From contig OZ176053.1 of NCBI GenBank assembly GCA_964247055.1, positions 9,858,001-9,922,000 of the forward strand: a stretch of DNA of 64,000 nucleotides, written 5' to 3'. Source of the DNA: Paragordius varius. Its lineage: Eukaryota; Nematomorpha. The notes under the pieces are model-generated. The model was not told the DNA's origin and did not search any database. It was given only the letters and a program-made list of their open reading frames with translations. Both the position numbers and the translations under genes were made by a program. Position 1 is the stretch's first letter, and each line of letters begins with the position of its first letter. Below are positions 49,430-59,573 of the stretch, piece after piece.

Positions 49430-51500
49430 ATTTCATCAAAAATTTATTTTTTTTTTCTTTAAATGGGTATAAATATTTGGTAAAGAATGGAAAAACAAGA
49501 GCTCTATGGTATTAATTATATCATATTCATCAAAAAAGCAAAAGAAGTGTGGGGAAAGGGCGTCGGAAATCTTTGGTAAACAATGAAAATTCACTAACAA
49601 CCAACCTTTCACTTAAAATTATTGTATAAAAGGGTAAATATCGCAATTTTGTCTCAATTATAATTTTTTTGTTTAGATTTAGATGGAACAATTTTAAAAG
49701 GGATATTCACGATAGATGCTATATTAAATAATCAATTTGATCCGATTTCGTTAGGATGTAACTTTGGTATTGCGGGTATTTTTTTATAATGTTAAAATAT
49801 GTTGACGCTGGTATAAGACAGACATGTGCCTGCCAACGATGGTTTTTTTCATTTAGACTTGTTAATGAAATCGACGGGAATGAAAATATGACAAATTCGT
49901 TAAACGGTAGAGAAAAAGGAAAAAGTACCATTTTTGATATTTTTAGAATATCATTTTTGGCCAGATGAAAAAAGGCTAAGACCTACAAAATTTTCGGGAA
50001 TTCCTGAAATCATGAATTGTCTCGTCATTTTGTAGATGATTTGGACATGTCTATAAGTTGGATAAATGCTATGAGACGAATCATGACTATGGGAATGGAG
50101 AAAGACTCATTGAAAAAAAGTAGTGCAATGAAGTTAGGCAATTGTGAGTTGACTGTCGATGAGATTCTTAATAAATTACCAGAAGCAAAATATCTAAAGT
50201 AACTTTATATATATTTAAAATAATAAACTACACGCGCAAAATGTGTATTATTTAAACCTCAACAGCGCAATTCCTCGCTGATTATTCAGAAGCGATTTGA
50301 GCATTGACTGTCTTGTGAACGGTATACCCTTGGACAAAATCTATTATTTAGATGAGTCAGGGTTTTCATTATTAGCAAAAAATATATTCGGTCGGACACC
50401 GTCAGGACAGGCACCTATCGTAAAAGGCTTTAATAAAGGTAAATCATTATTTTATTATAGGTGAAAACATCTCTTTGTTGTGTATGATTGGCATACAGGG
50501 TGTTGAGTGTTCAATGGCGAGACTTTAAAGCCATTTTTGAAGGAGTCTTTGATCATGTTACCACAAGATGCGTGTGTCATTTGCGACAACGCACCCATTT
50601 ATAAATGTTCTATGGGTAATTTAAGAATCAAGCTTATATATTTACCACCTTATTCGCCCCAACTTAATCCTATTGAATGTTTTTGTCACGAATTCAAATT
50701 TTTTTATGAAAAAACCAAGATGCACTACATTCTGGGAGCAATATTGCAGAATCAAAAGATTGTGTGACGAAAGAAAAACAAAATCTCTTCAAAATTATTA
50801 TAACTTTTCAACAAGATTTTAATTGATATTGCTTTAAAAAACTAAGGTTGGAGAATGAAAACAATTTTAACCATCGACGATTTCGTTTTTCTTTGATCGC
50901 ACATTACGATATGAAAATAATTTCCAGATATATCTTGCTATTATTTAAGCAATTATCAGAGAAAATAACATTCAATAGGGTTAAATAGTAGTACACTGAT
51001 ATATTCATATGATTTTATGTCAAATTTCCCAAAATAGAGCATTTTAAGATGAAACGCATTCAGTTCGATAATATTGTTTCACACTATATAATCAATAACG
51101 TTCCCTATGTTTTCTCTTATTATGTAATATTACATCCTAATATTATGTCCGTTATGTTTGTTTTATTCATTGTGGTATTATATTAAATTATAGTAAATAT
51201 TTTTTACCTATATATAAAAACTAATAATTACGTGGTTAATTTTTGTTTAAAATAAAAATTTTATCTGAAAAAATATAATATAAAATTTTACTATAAAATT
51301 AACAAAAATATTATCGTTCCCCTTTAACAATATTTTAAGATTTTCATTTTTCAACCAAAGATTTCCGACGCCCTACTCCCAGACTTCTTTTACTATTTTT
51401 ACTGAATTGATATGGCTAATACCATATAGTTCTTATTTTTCCATCCTTTACCAAATATTACCCATTTAATGAAAAAAAGTAAAATTTTATAAAATAAAGT
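49430..51500. mobile_element. 2-kb transposon with very long inverted repeats and IS630/Tc1-mariner transposase remains
   Basis: The left arm from about 49470 (taaatgggtataaatatttg, then agggcgtcggaaatctttgg) is repeated inverted at 51345-51480, and similarity continues inward, making TIRs of about 200 bp. Between them the plus strand encodes pieces of a DDE transposase. YLDESGFSLLA at about 50340 carries the first Asp. VICDNAPIY at about 50577 carries the second. LPPYSPQLNPIE at about 50642 carries the final Glu, some 34 residues later. A helix-rich piece at 50017-50202 may be its N-terminal region. Stops and frame changes lie between the pieces, so the transposase is dead. The DNAP...PPYSP.LNPIE pattern is that of the IS630/Tc1-mariner superfamily. 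Confidence 0.8.
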
Positions 51501-51599
51501 CATTACTGTAAAATCACATTAAACATTATTATAAACAGAATGTGGTATATTTCACAGTATTTTTATATTTAGTTTATGCATACATGTTATGTTGGTTAA

Positions 51600-51873
51600 A
51601 TGATCTCTGGGTTTTTCTGAATAAGTAATATCGAGCATTTTTGAATAAATATTTTTTATATTTTGGTTCACTAATGTCTAAGTGCAAACTTTCGCCATGG
51701 TTTTAATTCATTCCATATTTTTTAAAATATTTAATTATAAACAGGCCTGGGGTTTTCAAAAACCCCAATATAACTTTAAAGACTAAATGTGTATCCAAGT
51801 GTTAAACAAGCCTGGGTTACCAACTACCCCAATTTGAATCAAAGGATTAAAATGAATGTGTTGTATCGAAGTG
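51600..51873 (-). mobile_element. two stacked end fragments of the TTAA MITE
   Basis: The segment to 51801 matches the complement of the family's left 170 bp (aacaggcctgggg ... gtatccaagtg) and is followed by TTAA. Directly after it, 51806-51873 repeats the complement of the outermost 70 bp again (aagcctgggttaccaactac ... tcgaagtg), also followed by TTAA. It looks like insertion of one copy into or beside another at TTAA. Confidence 0.65.
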
Positions 51874-52069
51874 TTAAGTAAAAATTTTTTATAAGTGCTA
51901 GATCATGAATATCGCAAGAGTTTTTAGCTAAAATATACACACATTTATGTTTCTCTGATGAAATGTATGCACTGGTAATAAAGCAGTGTGATTTAATGGA
52001 ATATATAAAAAACCTGAATTTAACAATAAAATTGAATTAATTAAAGCCGTCAAGATTGAGAGATATAAT

Positions 52070-52512
52070 TGGGGGTGCGCTGACCAAGTCATGACCCGGT
52101 CAATTGACCAAAAGCACTTTGCAGAATATGCAATTAATCCATATACGTGAACCAATAAAATGAAAAAACTTGTATAATTGGATATTTAAATGATGAAAAA
52201 ATTTATTTGACTTATCCATAAAAGCTGTGTAGAAGATTCAAAAGGCCACAAACATGTGGCAAAATTTATTTAAAAACAAAATTCTTGATTAAATTTGATT
52301 GAAAATATTTGTAAATAATAAATACTAAAAAAACGTATAACACAAGTTTTAAGAAAAAACTGACATTATTATTGAAGCGCAAGTGTCGTTCGAACATTAT
52401 CACAATCAATGATATTTACTTAAGTAAAACGTGGTCATGTCTACGGTCATGACCATGGTCTGACTGGGTCTGACCGGACTTTTTTGAAAAAGCAGTCAAA
52501 TGCACAACCCTA
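52070..52512. mobile_element. hAT-type MITE with perfect 8-bp target duplication
   Basis: A 443-bp element starts TGGGGGTGCGC and ends GCACAACCCTA (inverted match 8 of 11). It is flanked on both sides by the identical octamer GATATAAT (52062-52069 and 52513-52520). Inside each end are ggtcatgacc/gaccgg words in inverted arrangement. It has no coding capacity. An 8-bp duplication with short TIRs is characteristic of hAT transposons. Confidence 0.8.
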
Positions 52513-52595
52513 GATATAATATATAGGTGCATGCTTATTATTTCCTTAAAAAAATGAAATATTTTTGTTTACCAGATTTATATTGTGCATATTAA

Positions 52596-53146
52596 CACCT
52601 AGATACAACACACTCATTTTAGTCCTTCGATTCAAATTGGGGTTATTAAATACCCCAGGCCTGTTTAAAATCATCGAAACCATGGCAAAATTTTGCACTT
52701 GTATAACATTAAAAAACTGAAATATATAAAAAATTTTATTCAAAAATACTTGATATTACTATTTTAAGCTAAAACCTAAAGTTTAAAATTTAGCCAACGT
52801 GACATGTGTCAAATTGTAAAATTAAAAAATAATACAATAAAATCCGCCTTTTCTATTTCTATCAAAATGTAATTTATATAAAAAATTAGCTTTAATTTTA
52901 CCCTCAATATATATAATGAAAACGATATATTAAGATTTTGTAAAATAAAAATGGCGTCGAAGTAGTTTGATATGAAACTTTTTTTTTCAAAACAAAATTT
53001 TATTTAGATATTTTGGCATATTTCTATAATTTATATTAGAATAAAAGCATGAATTTAAATTGGGACCGTTTCCTTCAGTAGTTTTTATAAAATCCTAACT
53101 CAAATTTAGTCTGGGGTATTTAGATACCCCAATTTGAATCGAAGTG
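52596..53146 (+). mobile_element. TTAA MITE, full copy 4
   Basis: 551 bp, bounded by TTAA at 52592-52595 and 53147-53150. It is collinear with the copy at 9767-10341 over its whole length and clearly closely related (shared blocks tcctttcgattcaaattggg-like at the left, aaatggcgtcgaagtagttt inside, and gataccccaatttgaatcga at the right). These two copies are the youngest in the window. Confidence 0.8.
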
Positions 53147-53309
53147 TTAATTAAAGTATTTATTTTGAAAAGCACTTTTTATACACTGTGGTAACGAATG
53201 AGTAAAATTTCAAATCTGTATGTCCAACAATAGTAAATTAAAAAATCGGAATATAGATGATAGTAGGGTGAATTCAAAAAGGTTAAAATTATATATATTT
53301 TAGGCAAAA

Positions 53310-53720
53310 AACTCATACTATTTTTCGGGAAAAATCAGTTTCATTATCTTTAATTTTAGTTAAATGATAAAATATTTGATTTCTATCATAATCATCGCCA
53401 ATATGAATATATATGGGAACATAAGCACCGAATAAAAAGCGACATGGAAAATAGAATTTCCAGGCATTTTCCTGGTATCTACAAACTTTTATTATAGGAT
53501 CTTCAATATTTATTACTGGGTCATCAAGCACCGGCCTTGGCAATAACAAATGTGATCTTGATATGTGCTTGCATATCCCAGATTTAGAGGTATTCATTTT
53601 CACCTATTTTTTCTTTTGTGTTTTCATAATCTAAATTAGTTTTTTATTATTAGGATGACCGGAACAATATATGTTCAGCTCTGCATTTCACAAAGAGACT
53701 TTTCCATTGCGGTACATGTC
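53310..53720 (-). CDS. possible exons of an unrecognised minus-strand gene
   Basis: From an ATAG acceptor at about 53604 a frame reads VKMNTSKSGICKH, then HLLLPRPVLDDP, ENAWKFYFPCRFLFGAYVP and IYIHIGDDYDRNQIFYHL, and runs to a GTATGA donor-like site after RKI near 53321. A further piece upstream (WKSLFVKCRAEHILF near 53700) could be a preceding exon. The residue mix looks real, and the pattern GAYVPIYIHI is faintly like arrestin-fold strands, but I cannot assign a family or find the remaining exons. A chance open frame of this length cannot be excluded. Confidence 0.35.
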
Positions 53721-54894
53721 TATTTTAATTAAATTTATTATTTAAATAGAGTAAACCCCTAAAAAATAGTTATAAATGGATGTTTCAGTCATTGTTAAAA
53801 TATGTGCCTTAACATAATTGTTTACGATTTCCAGACTCCTTGCCAGTCTTCATAAATTAAAATAAATTTATTACTTAATACAGGAAACTGCTAAAACTCT
53901 TCGAAAACATTTCTTCTTTAGCCTATAATTAGAATAAATTTTTGCTCAAGACGCATTGAAAACAAAGATCCTCGGAAAATACCGCTTTTTTAATCAATAT
54001 AAAAGGGGTATTGAGCCCTATTTTAGTTACAAACAAAATCGCACTGATATTTAATGAAAATATATTCTGTTACTTAGGCAATAATAGAGATAATAATTTA
54101 AAAGATTAGCGTTGAAAAAAAGGTTTTAGACATATTGGGATTATGAGCTCTTCTAATCATTGGTTCACGTCATTTCTTCTAAACTATATCTTATAAAAGG
54201 TTACCCTTTAAAGTATTTTTTAATTTTACATTTTGGATGTTTGATATCTTCCATTGTCATCACCACTTAAATGTTACTATAAAAATTGTATCTCCATTTC
54301 TATATAATTAGCTTTGCGAAAAGTTGAAATATTAATTTCAAATTGTCCAAAATTTGATTTTAACCTCCTTTTAAATTTGATCACATATTCTTTGCCAAGA
54401 CACCAATTGTTTTAAACAACTTTTTGTTAATTTGCTAAAACATTTTATCGAAAATATACAACAAATATTCAAATATAACATTTAAAAGAGTAATGAAAAC
54501 ATTATAAAATGCATACTAATATGTATTACATCGATTGTTAGTATTGGACGTAGGAAGTGGCAAACGCGCGAAACGAGAGCGTTTTTTAATTAATACATTT
54601 TTAAAACTAATGGATGAAAATAGCTCAAATTTTGTGTAAATGGCAATAAATGACCAAAAAAGATATCACAAGAAAGTCTTTTTAAAACATATATTGCTTT
54701 TATGTCATTAAAAACCGCCATTATTAAGTTTATGTTGTTTAAAAAATTTCCATCTCATAATTAATTTGTTTTCTTTTAAAAGCTTTTAATTTTAACATTT
54801 TAAAGAGTAAAAATATAGGTTTAGGTATTCTTGATCTTTTATAACCATTATGTAATAAATTTACATTTATATGCAATTATTTTTAACCTGCTAG
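53721..54894. other. region upstream of the visible TENT2 exons
   Basis: I searched for the exons that should encode the GS...DxD catalytic centre of the poly(A) polymerase and did not find a convincing one. A piece after an acceptor near 53880 (ETAKTLRKHF) is too short to judge. No other features seen. Confidence 0.35.
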
Positions 54895-57750
54895 GAACGT
54901 TGCGAAGCACAAGAGTTATAAAGGCAACTTGTCCCATTCTAAAATTATATGATAGGAAAAGGTACACCAACATAAACTTTTTTACCTTTAATATTTACGA
55001 TTGCTAAATTTATTTCCTATAAATACTATTTGTAGGGATATTGAAATTGATTTGAACATTAACAATAGGATTGGTATCTACAATACGTTCTTGCTTAAAG
55101 CCTATGCATTAGGTAATAGATATTTATTTCGATATTAATCACGATACATTTTATTTATCTAAATTCTATACATTTTTTGAATCATATAAATAATACAGTG
55201 GACTTCCGCATAATGATACAGTTCCCACCTCATAATAAGCCTTTTAAAATGAACAGCGCCTCTAATTTAATTAGCGAATCATTATATTTCGATTTTGAAT
55301 AATGTTTGGTTTTGAATCTATAATTTAAACACATATATCTTCTCGCACTTGTCTGTTGGTATTTTACTACATCCCAAGAGTCAAATTGAATTCAAGAATT
55401 TTCATCGTTTTTGCATTTTTTGAATAATAGTGGAATAATAGAGAGTATCTTTTATAATATAAAAAAATAATTTAAATTTAATTAACAAATTTAATTTTAA
55501 TCATTTCAATTGCCATGATCCGGATATTAAGCAACGATTTTTCTTACACTTAATATCATTATGTGGTAACATTGTTGCATGTATAGATTATTACGTTTCG
55601 AAAATAATTATACAACAATATTTTATAATTTTAGCCGATTCTCGAGTTAGTCCCCTAATACTCCTCCTTAAACGATGGGCCAAAGATCATGGCATAAATG
55701 ATGCTAGTCGACAAGGCATAAGTAGTTATTCGTTAGCCCTTATGATCATCAATTTTTTACAAGGTAATTATTGACTCATTAAATGTCGTCATTGCATTTT
55801 TTCGATATAATTTTATAACTTTTGTGCTATTAAGATAAAAAATGTAAATACATGCATATATGGGCAGTAAACCGTTTATCAATGTTTTGGCGAAAAATAT
55901 TTATCAATATTAATCCACTTGTATTTTTAAATATATCTTTTTGTTCGTTTTATTCTTCGCCCAAAATTGTTATATTCATTTTTATGCTGACTAATAATAA
56001 TTGAAATTATATAAAAAATGCAGTTTTATATTTTTATAAAAATACTTTTGGCCCTATTTATTGATGGAAACATAATATGCAATTTATATTATTTTATGTT
56101 TAGTTGGTTGTTCGCCACCTGTGTTACCATCACTTCAAATGCTTTTACCGGTATCTGTTATATATTTTTAATTATTTTTTTCTATGATTTTAAATAATAT
56201 TAATGGTTTATTCATATTATACAGAATTTGTTCGACCCATTAAAAAATGATTTAAGGCATTTTGCAAATTATGCTCAACTCCATTACATATTACAATCGG
56301 TTTGGCTGTCTACAAATCATGAGGATATGGGAACTTTGCTACTCAAATTCTTTGAATATTATGCCATTAAATTTGAGTATTTATCTCATGATTATTTTTG
56401 CAAAGATGTATGCATATATATATACTTATTTTTCCTAATAGTTTTGATAATATGGCCCCCTCAGTAAGATTGGCCAACATTGTATCACGGACAAATGTTG
56501 TATCCAATATAAAAAATTTGAAACAAAGTATGAACACCACCAGGAAATATATTTGTGTTGAGGGTAAAATTTTAATTTTCGGTATTTATTGACACTTTTA
56601 ATAAGTTTTTATATAGTGTCTCGTCACCATCGTTTTAATTTTATAATGCAACTTATGCCATTTCTTCCTTGAGAGCACGACATAAGTCAAATTAAAATCC
56701 TTAAATATGATCAAATATTACACAAAATATTATGGAAAATGAATATTATTAAAAAATTTATGAAATTTTTTTATAATCATTTATATTCTGCACTTCTTTG
56801 CAATCATGGTTTATAACTAGTCATATCAAATCAGATTTTTGTTTATTAGTTTTTTAATAAATTTATTTATTACATCGGCTTCTCTTGAACAATGGATCAA
56901 ATATTACGAAATTCCATATCTTTTTAGTTATGTTATATTTGAATTTAACTAGATAAATAATAATATATTTTAGTTGTACATAATACCTTATATTTTCTTA
57001 GAAATTATGAGATTAAATTTTATATATATGCAATATATTTTATCACTGTAGCGCAATTTATTTAGAATGTAAACCTTAAAATTTACATAAAACGGCCTTA
57101 TTATGATGATTATATATAATTCTTTATATCATAAACATGCCGCTATTTGAAGTATTTATTTTTTGTGATACACGTGATAATTAATTTGATTTTTATTTGT
57201 GCGATTAGAACCCTTCAATTTAACTAACACAGCTTACAGCACTTATAATTATGCCATGTATAGACGATTCAGACTAGCACTCCTCAATACCCTTAAACGG
57301 TTAAAAGCGGAACCCAGTTTAGAGGCATTGGCTTATGAACCGGAACGGAATGGCCCTAATGGTTACATTCATTTATTGAATGAAAAAATCAGCAAAAATC
57401 AACGATTTCCCCACCTTAAAGCGTTAGGATCTATGTCCACTTTTGAGAATCTTCTTTCTCGCTATCAATCATCTTCAGTTGAACAACAATCTCGATCTCT
57501 TTTGCACAAAATTAAGAATAACAATAAAGAACATAGTTCGTCAAAGAGTAATAATATTAACGAGACTACAGATACTAAAATCATTACACCAAAAAAATTG
57601 CCCACACCCAAAAATCTCTCTCTTAAAAAGCGTCAAAATGTTTCTCAAACAAAAAATGACAAATCACACTCAGAGCTCAATGCAAAATCTATAAAAAATG
57701 ATGAAACCAACAATAAGAATTATTCACAGGGAATGGAATTATCTTTTTGA
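54895..57750 (+). CDS. TENT2: GLD-2/TENT2-type cytoplasmic poly(A) polymerase, C-terminal exons
   Basis: Seven exons: 54895-54961, 55036-55112, 55635-55763, 56104-56150, 56225-56376, 56442-56563, 57209-57750. They join in frame to 377 aa. Diagnostic blocks are TRVIKATCPILKLYD, DIEIDLNINNRIGIYNT, LLLKRWAKDHGIND and SYSLALMI (end of the catalytic palm and central domain). VGCSPPVLPSLQ, LLLKFFEYYAIKFDFD and YICVEEPFNLTNTA are the PAP-associated domain typical of GLD-2. Asp in EIDLNINN is where the family has its third catalytic acid. GLD-2 lengthens poly(A) tails of cytoplasmic mRNAs, notably in germ line and neurons. The tail after residue 250 is Lys/Asn/Ser-rich and disordered. The nucleotidyltransferase exons with the GS and first two Asp are not found, so the gene start is unknown. 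One intron is only 65 nt. Confidence 0.9.
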
Positions 57751-58059
57751 TTATCTATTTGTACTATATTATTTCTTAATATATTAAATATTAGTAATTA
57801 ATTTAAACCAATTTATATATTTGTCATAAACTCATATGATTTTTTGATTTCGATGATTTTCTAAGTAAATAACAAGTGAATATTATTTACATGTAATGCT
57901 CAAATATTTTCTGTAACATTTCAATCAACATCATTACTTTCAACATCGACGCTTTTATAAACATTTTATTTTGAGATCAAAACATAATTTTAATCCATGT
58001 TACATATGCTTTAATCAATGGAGCATGTTCACCATTTTGCCAGCAAAAGGAAAATACAA
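57751..58059. other. 3' flank of TENT2
   Basis: AT-rich 3' untranslated or intergenic DNA. ATTAAA near 57782 could act as a poly(A) signal. No other feature seen. Confidence 0.35.
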
Positions 58060-58270
58060 CCTTTTCTTTTAATTAAATAAGAAAAGCAATGCGTGCCACA
58101 AATTTTTTTGACACAAAATTCGACATATATACTGAATGATAAAAAACGCTAGTTTTTGGCGAACTCAACTTTGTGTGTTTGCCGTTTGGTCAGATGAACA
58201 AAAGCTTCTGTGTCTTTTTCGCTGTCATTTTCTCTTAGTTAAATCCTAATGATTTATGACTACTCCTAGT
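58060..58270. mobile_element. mariner end fragment, same family as 33940-34960
   Basis: The stretch ctgaatgataaaaaacgc, then agtttttggcgaactcaact, tgtgtttgccgtttggtcag and ttagttaaatcctaatgatt parallels 34840-34990 (gaatgctaaaaataagtcgg, agtttttgatcaacccaact, tatgtttgccgtttaatgtc). It is a short, non-coding terminal fragment. Confidence 0.5.
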
Positions 58271-58559
58271 ACTTCATATTAATTTATTGGATATGATAGT
58301 ATATCAGCTCTTGGGAAATTAGTTTAAGGCTCTAAATCCTTCCAAATTTTTTTAGACAAAACCCGTACCACACATTCCATTTTTTATGGCAAACCTAATT
58401 CATAAATAAAATCAGTGGTTTTTTAAAGCCTATAGCATGCAGAGATGAGTTTGAAAAAAAATTTAACGTCCAAAATGTTAAATAAAAGGCCAAGGACACT
58501 CTTGTGCAAATCATATAAAAAATTAACATAAAGATATTTTATATTAGCATCATTTATAA

Positions 58560-59520
58560 ATACGCCTAGGGTAACTGAAAATTTTTCTCAAAACCTTTCA
58601 GTTTTTCCCTACCGCTCATGAAAAATGGGGTTTGAGAACTATTGGCTTTCACGCAATTAATCGCGTTGAATTCAAATTATAAATTTTTATAAATGCGCGG
58701 TGAGTGACCCATTTTTTGAACTTACGCCTCATTCTAACTACCCTTCTAATGGTTTTAACAAATAGTTTTACATACATTTTTTAGAAAACATGTGGGTCCA
58801 GCTGGACTAATGGAATTTTTTGCGCCGGTTGGGGTTGGCGTGGCGTTTTTGAATTTTCTGCCCCTAAAAATAAGTTTTTAAGCAATTCAAAAATGGATTT
58901 GCGCCGAAAGCGACTAAGCCATTTTTATAGATTTTTCTCTTATAACATTTTCATCCTTCTGAAAAAGGGTTCTAAACAAATTAGGTTTGGAAGCAATCCA
59001 AGTTCGGCCGATTTATACTTAAAAGTGGATGTTTCAAATGAGCCAAGAAAGATTGAGTTATTTTTTAAATTAATGCATCATTTGAGCCCCACACCTATGG
59101 TTTTCGAAAAAATATTGGCTACAAATTTAGTAAAAAGAAGTTTTTAAAAATGCGCCGTTAGTGACTGCGCCATTATTTTGGACAATAACTTGAGTCTCGC
59201 TCGTGTGTTTTTTAAAAATATTGGGAGCAGTTTTACTGTAGGCCCGATCGAATTTGATAATGATTTTTTGGTTAGATTAAGAAGAGGGCAAAAGCCTTTA
59301 GGTTTTAGTTTAGCCTCATCCCGTGTAAGAACAGTAATTATTAAAGGATTAGCCTTCTGGCAATATCAAATAAACCGTGTGGGCCCATTCGACTTTTTTA
59401 CCCATTAAGGAGAAAACAATGCTATTTTTTATGTAAAAACTTCTTCCAAATTTTACACATTCGATGTTTAAAGCTGTCAAATAAATATTGATGCGAAGAA
59501 AAATAACCGGTTAGGCCTGG
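58560..59520 (+). other. less AT-rich tract before the LINE
   Basis: A tract with clearly higher G+C than its surroundings and repeated gcgcc words (gcgccggttggggttggcg, gcgccgttagtgactgcgcc). Two open frames of 84 and 76 codons (58893-59147 and 59178-59408) have no recognisable domain. The simplest reading is the 5' untranslated part of the RTE-type LINE that follows. An unrelated repeat is possible. Confidence 0.4.
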
Positions 59521-59573
59521 CCAGCCACGGTTTTAGTGTTGTGGCCAATAATACAAAGAGAATGCATAGGAAA

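Noticed and set aside
56377-56441. A 34-nt intron in TENT2 starting at GTATGC (56408)
   Set aside because: It gives the wrong phase. Using the GTATTT donor at 56377 gives a 65-nt intron and restores KFDFDNMAPSVR, which matches the family.
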